Source: Membranipora membranacea (taxonomy: Eukaryota > Bryozoa > Gymnolaemata > Cheilostomatida > Membraniporidae). Taken from it: a stretch of DNA of 64,000 nt. The notes beneath the pieces were generated by a model. That model made no database searches. It was not told where the DNA came from and saw nothing but the letters and a program-made list of their open reading frames with translations. This document shows positions 36,533-47,900 of this stretch, one piece after another. A program made the position numbers and the translations under genes. Positions within the stretch are counted from its first letter, which is position 1, and every line of letters starts with the position of its first letter. The DNA lies in assembly GCA_914767715.1 (NCBI GenBank), contig OU612065.1:17670001-17734000 (forward strand), given 5' to 3'.

Positions 36533-36946
36533 CAGTGGCGTATATTAGCACTCACGGCCCACGGATTTCCGTGAGTGGCTGAATAGCTCAGTGTGTAGAG
36601 CGTCTGCCTTATAATCACGTTTATAAGATTGTTGTGGGTTCGAATCCCATCCAGGTCAGTTTTTTTTCACATGGGTGCTTTATAACTGGAGCATTTTTAC
36701 CGTAATCTTCTACTGCTATTGAGTTGTTTTCTGAAAGTACCCAACAGCTCATTGAGCTATTGAAATACCTCTCTGCTTGCACTATTTTGCTACCGATATG
36801 CAAAAATTTCCGTGGCGGGAGGGCGCTTAAGCGCCCCTCCCACACCCTCCCCGCCACGCCTGCGGCGTGTGGATCGGGCTGCGCCCGATTATTATGCTCA
36901 TCTCTGAAAAGTCAGTGAGTGAAATTTTTTAGAATATACGCCCCTG
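36533..36946. mobile_element. hAT-type MITE carrying a tRNA-like segment, 414 bp
   Basis: The ends are CAGTGGCGTATATT and AATATACGCCCCTG (inverted, one mismatch), flanked by the 8-bp duplication GTTGGGCC (36525-36532 and 36947-36954). CAG...CTG ends with 8-bp duplications are the hAT signature. Inside at 36571-36656 lies a tRNA-like stretch with an A box (TAGCTCAGTGTGTAGAGC) and a B box (GGGTTCGAATCCC), but the anticodon arm is replaced by CTTATAA/TTATAAG and the acceptor stem does not pair. A GC-rich hairpin block follows (36812-36890). Confidence 0.9.
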
Positions 36947-37094
36947 GTTGGGCCATTGTTTTAGCTAAAACCAACATACCAAATTGAAGCTACACATGTT
37001 CTTGATCTGTTTACAAACAAATCAAGCCAATCAGAGTACAGTAGCATATACCCCTTAGCCAGTTATATGAGGGTATTCCTACACATGCTCAATC

Positions 37095-38804
37095 ATGGGT
37101 GACAAAAATAAACATAGACAGACTTTCAGAAAACAGAAGAGAAAGCCACCAACAAAGAGACCACTACAGACAGAACAGCCTCTCCCTGAGGCTATCTCAG
37201 AGTGTAGCAGCAGTAGTAAGAAGCTGAAGAGCAACGACTGTACCCCTGAGATAACAGATAACATTAGCTTGTCCTCATTGTGCATCACTATCCTACATGA
37301 TGTGAACTTATCCAATCTAGGAGGGCTAGCTCAGAAACTAACAGTGGAGTGTACATGTGGCTATAGACTATCTCAGGATCACTCTAAGAGAGTTGGTATG
37401 TGTGTAAGCTAAGTTGTTGTTACTAACTCTGTTTTCTCATGTATTAGTACAGCAGGGAAATGTGTTTGTTTTAGCTGATACTAAGAGCCGGAGCTATGAT
37501 GTAAACCGGAGATACGCCATCACCTCAATTGGTGGACATGATGCGGCCGCTCGATTGTTATGCGGCAACATGAACCTACCACCTCCTGTCCATACATATG
37601 ATGTGGCTACAGACTCAATGAAGACAGCAGTTGTTGAGGCTCAACAAAAGCTCGGTGAAGACATCAGCGTTTCTGTCGATGGGACCTGGCAGAAGAGAGG
37701 CTTCTGTAGTCGGAATGGTGTAGTGACATGTCTGAGTAATCTGGGAAAGAATCAAGGTAGTAAGATTGTCGACACTGAACTTTTGACCACATACTGTCAC
37801 ACATGTGCACAATCAAATCGGGATGATATCCCTCTCGCCCATATGCAGAGAGACCATGTCTGCAAGATAAACCACAAGGGTTCGTCTGGCGCGATGGAAG
37901 TTGCCATGAAAATATTTCTGCGGTCTGTGTCAGAGCGAGGTTCACGGTACAAAAACTTCCTCGGAGATGGCGACTCAAAAACATACCGAAAGCTGATATT
38001 TACGGCCCAGACTTCACCATAGGAAAGCAGGAGTGTACAGGTCATGTACAAAAGCGAATGGGTACACAACTCAGAAACTTGATAGACAAGTATCAAGGTT
38101 AGACACTAGTAGTTGACCGAGACGATAATCTCATATCCACAGACCCGACAGCAAAGCCAGATCCCAAGCGGGGAGAGAAAGCTGTCCGTGGCTTGAAAGG
38201 TAAGGGCAGACTTACTGTGGCAGCCATGAAAGCTATACAGGGGCACTACGGCGCTGCCATCAGAAACAACGACACCGTCGAGAAGATGAAGGCCGATATC
38301 AACGCCATCTATGACCATAAAAATGGAAATCACGCTGCATGTCCAAACTGGTGCGCGATGACCAAAAACAACAACATAACAGATGCTAATAAACATAGGC
38401 TTCCACCATATGTTTGCGAGTTGATGCGGCCAGTATTCGAAACACTCAGCGCGGAGTCTCTACTCAGTAAGTGTACTCATGGCGGGACTCAGAATGCGAA
38501 TGAATCCTACCACCATGTCTTGTGGAATCACTGTCCAAAAGAAGTGTTCGTCGGCAGGAACAGACTGTCGTTAGCTGTGGCTGACTGTACCATAGTATTC
38601 AATGATGGTGAGCTAGGAAGACTGAGTGTTAACGAGAAGCTCGGTCTTCCGGTCGGCCGATACCAGCGACAATTCGCCACGACTGTAGATTTACGCCGTG
38701 TCATCAGGGCAGACCGAGCAGCTGATGAACTCAATATCAGTAAGAGAAAGAACAAGACAGTCACACAGTCTAATGACAATTCATATAGTGCAGGGGCACA
38801 CTAA
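37095..38804 (+). pseudogene. Mutator-like transposase gene, one frameshift
   Basis: Exon 1 (37095-37395) encodes a basic, Lys/Arg-rich N-terminus. A 52-nt intron (37396-37447) joins it to the catalytic region with SVDGTWQKRG, a CHTC knuckle, and GDGDSKTYRK. Near 37990 the frame is lost by one base and resumes as YGPDFTIGKQECTGHVQKRM. A second short intron is likely (GTTAGA at about 38097 to CCACAG at 38139). The last part (ORF 38193-38804) ends with GGTQNANESYH, probably holding the catalytic Glu. This order (D in SVDGTW, D in GDGDS, E in NES) fits the Mutator-like transposase domain. With one frameshift and otherwise full length, this copy became inactive recently, unless the shift is an assembly error. 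Confidence 0.85.
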
Positions 38805-39459
38805 TAACTGTCCGTAAAGCTGACTTAGATTGTCACATTGTTGGTGAAAGCTGACTGTACACTTTGTACATGGTTTACTCAGTTCGCAAATTTTGACCAT
38901 TTTCTTGTCATTAAAGTGTGCTGAACGATGTTATGGAGTTAGATTTTTCCTCTGATGTGATGGGGTGAGGCAATACCTTACTGTATTTTTGCCGCTTTGT
39001 CAGACATCATCGATGGGCTAGGGCTAGGTTTTCATAGCATAATTTTGTCTGGAAAAAAGTTCCAAAATTCCGGATATTTTTTTTGTAAAATGAAAACTTT
39101 TGAAGATCCAAAAAAACTAACAACACCACTGGAATCAGCATGCAAAACTACATCAGGAAACATGGTTTCAATTAGTCATGGATATATATAGAAGGGGGTT
39201 ATATTTTACCCTGCTGTCTAACCTTAATACAGAGTACAAGCCAAGAAGCAACTTGTAAGTTGATCCCTATGATAACCGAGTTTAGCAAGCTGTTGGGCAT
39301 AATCTGCTCCATGTCAATGACTTGATTCCGTGATTCACTCTTGATTTTTGAGTACTATCATTGGCAAAAATGTTAATAACTTTTTATTAATAAGCTCTTT
39401 GCTAATGAAACACCTATTAAACATTGTTATCCTATCATTTCCTTGCAGGTGTGACAAAT

Positions 39460-40482
39460 GCAGGAGATATGACGCCAACCCAGATCCAACAGAGACGGAA
39501 ACCAGCAACTGGGTGGTACACACCACACAGCCGATGACGAGAGTGAGAACTGTAAGACTGTTGTCACATTCGACCTGCAACAGATCTTACAGTTCCCACC
39601 TGTCAAAGCAGCTAAACAGGCCTTTTACAGATCAGTTTTATTGTTAAACGTTCAAAGAAGGGATACTGCTACTGTTGGACCCAGGTGGAAGGTCTGAAGG
39701 GTGGGAACGAGATTGGCACGGCTGTGTTTAATTTCAGGGACCACCTCTCTGACCACCGCCTTATTGTGTTCTGGGCTGACAACTGCCCTGGCCAAAACAA
39801 GAACAGAATGGTCATGGCAGCGATCAGTCAGCTCACAAAGTGGCGGCCAGAGGGGTGGGTTATTGAGTTAAAGTTTTTGAGGCGGGACACTCTCACATGG
39901 AGGCAGATAACATGCATGCTAAAATAGAGAGGATTTCAAAACATAGGGAAGTGGCAACTCCGGGGGATTGGATTCAAATCTTTCAGGGAGGGAGGGGGGA
40001 GGTGGGTATCAAGTCAGGGAGTTGACTCACATGGATTTTTATAATTTTGATGCTTTAGCTGATATGTACTTTCTTAGGAGGGATTGTTTAAAGGGTATAT
40101 CAAAGAAACATGTCATTAGGTTTAAGGAGAGAGGACGAGGTCGTCCTCATTGACTGGGCTGACTGTGTGTTCGGCCCGCTGCTTGTGGTGCGGTACAGAG
40201 GGCAGGGCGGCCAGCTGCAGTGGCTGATGACATCAACTTGCCACATGCTTTTGAGTCGAGGTGGCCTCTGCCAGAGAAGCGGTTAATGACTCTAGGTCAT
40301 TAATACCGTGCCTCGCTAACCAGCAAATGGCAATGCTGTACTTAGACTCAATAGCACAGCTAGTTGTCAGAGGACGCCGAGGACAGGCTCCCCTGGTGCC
40401 AGAGCCTCATGCTGAGCCTGAGCACACAGACACCAGTGATGAGGAAGATGATCGCCCTCTCTCAGGTTTATTAGAAGGATAG
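39460..40482 (+). pseudogene. C-terminal half of DNC-GQNKN transposon protein
   Basis: Three frames carry consecutive pieces: CDKCRRYDANPD (about 39460), ENCKTVVTFDLQQILQFPP (about 39544), and GYCYCWTQVEGLKGGNEIGT leading to VFWADNCPGQNKNRMVM (about 39660-39815). The shifts between them, near 39540 and 39650, mark decay. The end is an acidic tail (HTDTSDEEDDRPLSG) with TAG at 40480. Confidence 0.65.
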
Positions 40483-40494
40483 TCAGTTTGTGTG

Positions 40495-40615
40495 ATCTAA
40501 GGCGGGAGGGAGGGAGGGATGTGAGAGAGGGAGGGATGGGAGGGATGCAAGTGGGAGGGATGGGAGGGGGAGGGATGCAAGAGGGAGGGACGGGAGGGGG
40601 AGGGACTCGGACTCT
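40495..40615 (+). repeat. GGGA-rich repeat
   Basis: Irregular repeats of GGGAGGGA and GGGATG(G/C)(G/A)A over 120 bp, with many GGG runs on the plus strand. This could form G-quadruplexes. Confidence 0.85.
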
Positions 40616-41305
40616 TCCACCTGCTTCTCCAGTAGCTGTACCCCTTTCACTTTCACTTTCACATTCATTTTTATTTCTATTTTCTGATGATGACTCTGAT
40701 AACGATTAATTTTAAAGATGGAATTCAACGGCATGAACGTCATGAAAAAAGTCTTGTGCCTCTGTGCAATGGTTCTAGCTGTTATAATAAACTAAGCAAT
40801 GCAAATGCTACCAAGAACCTCTATTAAGGCGCCCGTTGCTATTACCCACAACCCAGAAGGCTGCGAAGCCCAGGCTAACCGAAATTTGATGAGTCTTAGC
40901 AGCCTAATCTACCTACCTACAATTCTAAACCCATTCGGTGCGCTTATCCAGTTTCACCTGATTGACGACCGAATGGGAATTCTCGTTTGTTTGTATTAGC
41001 TTGCTAGCTAGCTTGCTTGCATACTGTCTATGAACTGTAACTTAGTTCTAGGCAAACTAAATGAGACTAACTAGGCCCAAATGTTGATGATAACGAATTG
41101 TTTGTTATTCAGCTCCACCAAAAGATTTAACTATTATTGAATCACCAAAGGTATAATAGAAAAAGGTACAAAATAGGGCTTGATAGGCTGCGAAGTTGAT
41201 TCACCAGAATTATAAGAACCAAAAACGACGCTAGCATAACAGGGCACACCGAGGCAGCCAACCCATTGTAATAGATAGAGCCACACAATTGACAATCACC
41301 CAGAG

Positions 41306-41683
41306 ATGTGTGGACAGCTCATTATGTCACTAACAATATGGAGCTCAAACGACACACTCTTGAAACCAAATACATGCCTAATTGACACACAGGCATCAGA
41401 GCTTCTCCAGTATTGGTCATTAGGATTCAAACATGTAGCTACCATTCACACTGATTCAGCTGCAAACAAGCTGAAAATGGCCGATGTTTTGGGGATGCCA
41501 TGTGTACGGTGTTTTGGACACCTCTTACACAATGGAGTCAACGAGGTGTTTGATACAGCTGAAGTGAAACAGCTGCTTTCTAAGCTTAGACGCATATCTG
41601 CCTACTTTCATCAGTCACATTCAAGAGCACCCAAGTCATCCCAAGTTTTAAATGTGGCCCTGATTGACAGTCGGTCATGGTAG
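41306..41683 (+). pseudogene. hAT transposase fragment
   Basis: A 125-codon frame resembles the central part of hAT (ZBED-type) transposases: WSLGFKHVATIHTDSAANKL, then MADVLGMPCVRCFGHLLHNG (compare the usual T/SDNA.NM...C.AH.LN). It lacks the N-terminal BED finger and the C-terminal dimerisation region. No inverted repeats were found. It is a truncated relic. Confidence 0.75.
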
Positions 41684-41700
41684 CAAAGAAGGACATGTTT

Positions 41701-41844
41701 GGATTCACAAGAGGACCATGCACGGCGGGTATTTGTACATGTCAGGGATTTATACGATCGAAAGGATCACACAAGTGTAAAACGTGCCTGCACGCACCAA
41801 GACATCACCAAATCAAACAGAACAGCTTATCAAAGCAGGATAGT
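41701..41844 (+). repeat. Cysteine-rich segment, copy 1
   Basis: A 144-bp stretch repeated at 43051-43193 with a handful of substitutions. In one frame it reads FTRGPCTAGICTCQGFIRSK, then GSHKCKTCLHAPRHH, a Cys/His pattern like a zinc knuckle. I do not recognise the protein. It follows directly on the hAT fragment. Confidence 0.7.
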
Positions 41845-42272
41845 GCTCTCTGATGCCACGATTGTTTGGCTACCTCACCAGAACACATGTGTACCGGACA
41901 CTCAGAAAAGTTGTTGATGTTGACGGATATTATTGTTAAGCTACTGAATGCCTGGGTTATGATTCACAGGATACATATGGCGCCGAAAAATTTCGGCCGT
42001 GTTTTGAAAGTGTTTCTGACATTGTTATTGTATTTATTTGTCTTAATGGCATGGCAAAGTGAGATATAAAATACACATAGGGGAAGTGTGTGCATTCATG
42101 ATGACATTTTTGACATATTTCGGCCAAAATAAATTGATGATCTAGCTGATCTAATTCAACTGCTGTCAATATATCAACCCCCTCCTTTGATGATCTCCAC
42201 ACGCTTGGCTCCAATGTAAGGCTAATCCTGCTTTGATTTACGCCACCCCTGACCAGAGAGTTGAATCGAATG

Positions 42273-42640
42273 AGCAGCACATCAAGATAGACACTAACAT
42301 CAGGTCATACAATTCCTGCATCTCGCATTACAGCAGGGCTCATGCATCAAACCGTCTTTATTTGCCACCTGAACTGACGATCAAAACCATGCACAAGGAT
42401 TTTCTCTAGTCCCACCCTCAGCACAAAACAAACTACACAGCATATATGCAAAGGGTGGACTCAATGAACATATCTTTTGCTAAGTTAGGTGAAGAGGAAT
42501 GCGAAGTGTGCTCTGCACTGAAAAACTCCCCAATCAATGAGCCACCATTAATTAATAATAAATACACTAAGGAAAACTGCCAGTCATGCAGTAATTTAGC
42601 CATTCATTAAGAAAAAGCTAAACAAGTTCCAGAGAAGCTT
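42273..42640 (+). pseudogene. Fragment of a second DNC-GQNKN family protein
   Basis: Reads SHYSRAHASNRLYLPPELTI, then a stop codon, then YMQRVDSMNISFAKLGEEEC and a CSALK/CQSC cysteine cluster. The order SHYS...YLPP...NISFAKLG...C..C matches the middle of the family represented at 34949-40482. It is a separate, older copy. Confidence 0.6.
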
Positions 42641-43050
42641 GTGTAAGAGGCGGAGAGACAGTAGCGCCAGATATGATAGTAAGGAGTGTAGATTTACAGG
42701 ACATGGTGATGTTGCCACAACTGCCCTAGTTTAATTCTGCATGCTCACTCGGCGTCTTGTAGGCTTTCATCATAATTGTGCACCGGTGAAATGCTAAAGC
42801 AGCAAGAATAAGGCTGGTCGGAGTTGGTGTTATGGCAGGAAATGCAAGGTGTTCACATCAGCGGTGATGTTGACTCTGGAATAGGATCGATGTTACACAC
42901 ATGGTGTCTACTACATAGACAATAAATTGCTCTGGGCAAAATTACACACTATATACAACAATTTTAGATAAGAAACAGTGGAAACCTCCAGAGTTAAAAC
43001 ACCTCCAGGCTGGACATCAGTGCGGATAGCATTCATGCAAGAACGGTCTA

Positions 43051-43193
43051 GTTTCACGAGAGGACCATGCACGGCGGATATTTGTACATATCAGGGATTT
43101 ATACGATCGAAAGGCTCACATGAGTGTAAAATGTGCCTGCATGCACCAAGACATCACCAAATCAAACAGAACAGCTTATCAAAGCAGGATAGT
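43051..43193 (+). repeat. Cysteine-rich segment, copy 2
   Basis: Near-identical to 41701-41844. Here the frame is open across the whole unit and ends in TGA at 43236. The sequence upstream of the two copies differs, so the unit moved or was duplicated on its own. Confidence 0.7.
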
Positions 43194-43514
43194 CATAATA
43201 CTACTAGCCCTAATTTTTATTCTACATCCACAGAGTGAAATGCCAGGTAAACAGCAAGTGTAGGGGATTGTTAATCAATACCGTGGCACTCATTCAAAGT
43301 AGCTTCAGCTTCATATTGCAGTCTTATGTTTTGGGACAAATAGCATAAATTATGCAGTGGTGAGAGCGACAGTCACTTAGCATAAGTCTTTTGATTTAAT
43401 ATAGAATATAATAGCCCCATGATAACCCACCTGACACTCTAACCTTTGTGCAAAGCTGGCTCAGTCTTCTACCAGTTCCTCGGATTTGTGTCAGGTTTGA
43501 TGTCCAGTCGATTG

Positions 43515-43764
43515 TTCATTAGGAATACAACAAAGTTGTATTTCTTTTGTTTTAGTTGAGTTTATTATTATTAGGAATACAACAAAGTTGTATTCCTTTT
43601 GTTTTAGTAGGGTTTATTATTATTAGGAATACAACAAAGTTGTATTTCTTTTGTTTTAGTAGGGTTTATTATTATTAGTCATACAACTTTTAGTTGTATG
43701 ACTTTTGTTTTAGTTGAGTTTATTAGGAATACAACAAAGTTGTATTTCTTTTGTTTTAGTTGAG

Positions 43765-43797
<33 letters not shown>
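43515..43797 (+). repeat. Tandem units with ATACAACAAAGTTGTAT palindrome
   Basis: About five units of 45-60 bp, each AGGAATACAACAAAGTTGTA then TTTCTTTTGTTTTAG(T/A) and a TTA run. The unit recurs three times at 44752-44900. ATACAAC and GTTGTAT can pair across AAA. The third-to-last unit has CATACAACTTTTAGTTGTATG, where a changed loop is flanked by changed arms that still pair. Confidence 0.85.
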
Positions 43798-43798
<1 letters not shown>

Positions 43799-44893
43799 GT
43801 CTCGCAACACTTTTTGTAGCTTTTATAAGTCAAGAACTACCGGGCAGAATTTGCTGTTAGTTGGTCACTACATAGCTCCATATGTTTAGATGAGAAATTG
43901 CGAAATGAAATTTTAAAATGTTATGTAATACTTGCTAATTACACTAATTAGTGATGGAGGTTTTGCCTTTTTTAACGTTTTTACCCAATTTCATTCTGTT
44001 ATATGTCAAGAACTACTTGGCAGAATTCGATGATATATGGTCACAACATAGTCCCATATGTCAAGATGAGAAATTGCAAAACGAAATTTTGAAATGTTAT
44101 GTAATATTTGCTAATTACACTAATTAGTGGAGCATGTTTTTTCGATTTTCTTTTGGTGATATCTTGAGAAAAAATCATCCGATTGAGTTGAAACTTAAGA
44201 TACAGAGGTTATGGCATATACCGAATCTTATGACATTGTCAATTTTAATGTCACATGACCCGATATCCAAAATGGCCGCCAAAAACAGGAAATGGCTGCC
44301 GATTAACAGTTCTTAACCTGCGATTGAGTTAAAACTTGGGATTTGGGGGTTTTGACTTATACCGAATCTTATGGCATCATCAATTTCAATGTAACATGAC
44401 CCGATATCCAAAATGGCCGCCATAAACAGGAAGTGGCTGCCGATTAACAGTTCTTATCATGCTTTTGAGTTAAAACTTGGGATTTGGGGGTTTTGACTTA
44501 TACCGAATCTTATGACATCATCAATTTCAATGTAACATGACCCGATATCCAAAATGGCCGCCATAAACAGGAAGTGGCTGCCGATTAACAGTTCTTATCA
44601 TGCTTTTGAGTTAAAACTTGGGATTTGGGGGTTTTGACCTATACCGAATCTTATGACATCATCAATTTTAATGTCACATGACCTCGATATTCAAATCTAT
44701 TGGTTGTATTCCTTTAAATTTGCTTGCAAATATATTTACCGTTTCTAGTTATTAGGAATACAACAAAGTTGTATTTCTTTTGTTTTAGTTGAGTTTATTA
44801 TTATTATTAGGAATACAACAAAGTTGTATTTCTTTTGTTTTGGTTGGATTTATTAGGAATACAACAAAGTTGTATTTCTTTTGTTTTGGTTGG

Positions 44894-44939
<46 letters not shown>

Positions 44940-47900
44940 TTTGCAACACTTTTGTCGCATCTATAAGTCAAGAACTACCAGGCAGAATTGGATGGAACTT
45001 TGTCATAAGATAGTTCCATATGTCTAGATGAGAAATTGCGAAATGAAATTTTAAAATGTTATGTAATACTTGCTAATTACACTAATTAGTGAAGGAGGTT
45101 TTGCCTTTTTTAACGTTTTTACCCAATTTCATTCTGTTATATGTCAAGAACTACTTGGCAGAATTCGATGATATATGGTCACAACATAGTCCCATATGTC
45201 AAGATGAGAACTTGCAAAACGAAATTTTGAAATGTTATGTAATATTTGCTAATTACACTAATTAGTGGAGGATGTTTTTTCGATTTTCTTTTGGTGATAT
45301 CTTGAGAACAAATCATGCAATTGAGTTGAAACTTAGGATACAGAGGTTATGGCATATACCAAATCTTATGACATCTTCAATTTTAATGTCACATGACCCG
45401 ATATCCAAAATGGCCGCCAAAAACAGGAAATGGCTGCCGATTTAACAGTTCTTAACATACAATTGAGTTAAAACTTGGGATATGGGGGTTATGACATATA
45501 CCGAATCTTATGACATCATCAATTTTTATGTCACATGACCCGATATACAAAATGGCCGCCATAAACAGTAAACTGCTGCCAATTAACAGTTCTTATCATG
45601 CGATTGAATTAAAACTTGGGATTTGGGGGTTTTGACTTATACCGAATCTTATAACATCATTAATTTTCATATCACATGACCCGATATCCAAAATGGCCGC
45701 CATAAACAGTGAATTGCTGCCGATTAACAGTTCCTATCATGCGATTGAGTTAAAACTTGGGATTTGGGGGTTTCGACTCATACCGAATCTTATGACATCA
45801 TCAATTTTGATGTCACATGACCCGAAATCCAATATGGCCGCCATAGAGGGTTACTTGCTGCCGATTAGCAGTTCTCATCATGCGATTGAGTTGAGACTTA
45901 AGATAAGGGGGTTCGGCATATACCGAGTCTTATGACATCATCAATTATGATGTCACATGACCTCGATATTCAAATATATTGGTTGTATTCCTTTATATTT
46001 GCTTGCAAATATGTTTACCGTTTCTAGTTATTATTATTATTATTATTATTATTTTTGCAACACTTTTGTCGCATCTATAAGTCAAGAACTACCAGGCAGA
46101 ATTGGATGGAACTTGGTCACAACATAGCTCCATATGTTTAGATGAGAAATTGCGAAATGAATTTTTTAATTGTTATGTAATACTTGCTAATTACACTAAT
46201 TAGTGAAGGAGGTTTTGCCTTTTTTAACGTTTTTACCCAATTTCATTCGGCTATATGTCAAGAACTACTTTGCAGAATTCGATGATACATGGTCACAACA
46301 TAGTCCCATGTGTCAAGATGAGAAATTGCGAAACGAAATTTTGAAATGTCATGTAATATTTGCTAATTACACTAATTAGTGGAGGATGTTTTTTCGATTT
46401 TCTTGTGGTGATATTTTGAGAACAAATCATGCGATTGAGTTGAAACTTAGGATATAGAGGTTATGGCATATACCGAATCTTATGACATCGTCTATTTTAA
46501 TGTCACATGACCCGATATCAAAAATGGCCGCCATAAACAGGAAGTGGCTGCCGATTAACAGTTCTTATCATGCGATTGAGTTAAAACTTGGGATTTGGGG
46601 GTTTTGACTTATACCGAATCTTATGACATCGTCAATTTTAATGTCACATGACCCGATATCCAAAATGGCCGCCAAAATCAGGAAGTGGCTGCCGATTAAC
46701 AGTTCTTATCATGCGATTGAGTTAAAACTTGGGATTTGGGGGTTTTGACTTATACCGAATCTTATGACATCATCAATTTTCATGTCACATGAACCGATAT
46801 CCAAAATGGCCGCCATAAACAGTGAATTGCTGCCGATTAACAGTTCCTATCATGCGATTGAGTTAAAACTTGGGATTTGGGGGTTTTGACTCATACCGAA
46901 TCTTATGACATCATCAATTTCAATGTCACATGACCCGAAATCCAATATGGCCGCCATAGACAGTTAATTGCTGCCGATTAGCAGTTCTCGTCATGCGATT
47001 GAGTTGAGACTTGGGATAAGGGGGTTTTGGCATATACCGAGTCTTATTACATCATCAATTATGATGTCACATGACCTCGATATTCAAATCTATCGGTTGT
47101 ATTCCTTTATATTTGCTTGCAAATATTTTTACCGTTTCTAGTTATTATTATTATTATTCGTCTCGCAACACTTTTTGTAGCTTTTATAAGTCAAGAACTA
47201 CCGGGCAGAATTTGCTGTAACTTGGTCACAACATAGCTCCATATGTTTAGATGAGAAATTGCTTAATGAATTTTTAAAATATTATGTAATACTTGCTAAT
47301 TACACTAATTAGTGAAGGAGGTTTCGCCTTTTTTAACGTTTTTACCCAATTTCATTCTGCTATATGTCAAGAACTACTTGGCAGAATTCTATGATACATG
47401 GTCACAACATAGTCCCATATGTCGAGATGAGAACTCGCAAAACGAAATTTTGAAATGTTATGTAATATTTCCTAATTACACTAATTAGTGGACAATGTTT
47501 TTTCGATTTTCTTTTGGTGATATCTTGAGAACAAATCATGCGATTGAGTTGAAACTTAGGATATAGAGGTTATTGCATATACCGAATCTTATGACATCGT
47601 CAATTTTAATGTCCCATGACCCGATATCCAAAATGGCCGCCATAAACAGGAAGTGGCTGCCGATTAAGTTCTTAACATGCGATTGAGTTAAGACTTGGGA
47701 TTTGGGGGTTTTAACCTATACCGAATCTTATGACATCATCAATTTCAATGTCACATGACCCGATATCCAAAATGGCCGCCATAAACAGGAAGTGGCTGCC
47801 GATTAACAGTTCTTATCATGCGATTGAGTTAAAACTTAGGATTTGGGGGTTTTGACTTATACCGAATCTTATGACATCACCAATTTTCATGTCGCATGAC

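Larger units (their letters stand above)
36401..39226 (+). mobile_element. Mutator-like DNA transposon
   Basis: The left end TAAGGTTAGACAGCAGGGT (36401-36419) is matched by its reverse complement at 39208-39226. Between them lies a Mutator-like transposase gene (37095-38804). No clear target duplication is seen beside the repeats (expected length 8-10 bp), so one end may be altered. The element interrupts the DNC-GQNKN transposon and itself holds a hAT-type MITE (36533-36946). Confidence 0.75.
34949..40482 (+). mobile_element. Decayed transposon of the DNC-GQNKN family, carrying nested insertions
   Basis: Coding remnants at 34949-36400 and 39460-40482 belong to one protein of a repetitive, uncharacterised animal family that I know by its order of motifs: SHY(S/T)...YLPP near the middle, TFDLQQ, then (S/A)DNC.GQNKN. 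These are typical of a transposase-like protein, but I cannot place the superfamily. The two halves are separated by a Mutator-like element (36401-39226). Frameshifts and a nonsense codon show it is dead. Its terminal repeats were not found, so the stated limits are those of the coding remnants only. Confidence 0.65.

Noticed and set aside
36571-36656. Functional tRNA gene
   Set aside because: A and B boxes are present but the acceptor ends do not pair and the anticodon arm is not a normal 5-bp stem with 7-nt loop; it lies inside a MITE.
36392-39235. 8-10 bp target duplication for the Mutator-like element
   Set aside because: Flanks GTCGCTGAC and ATACAGAGT do not match; I leave the duplication as not found.
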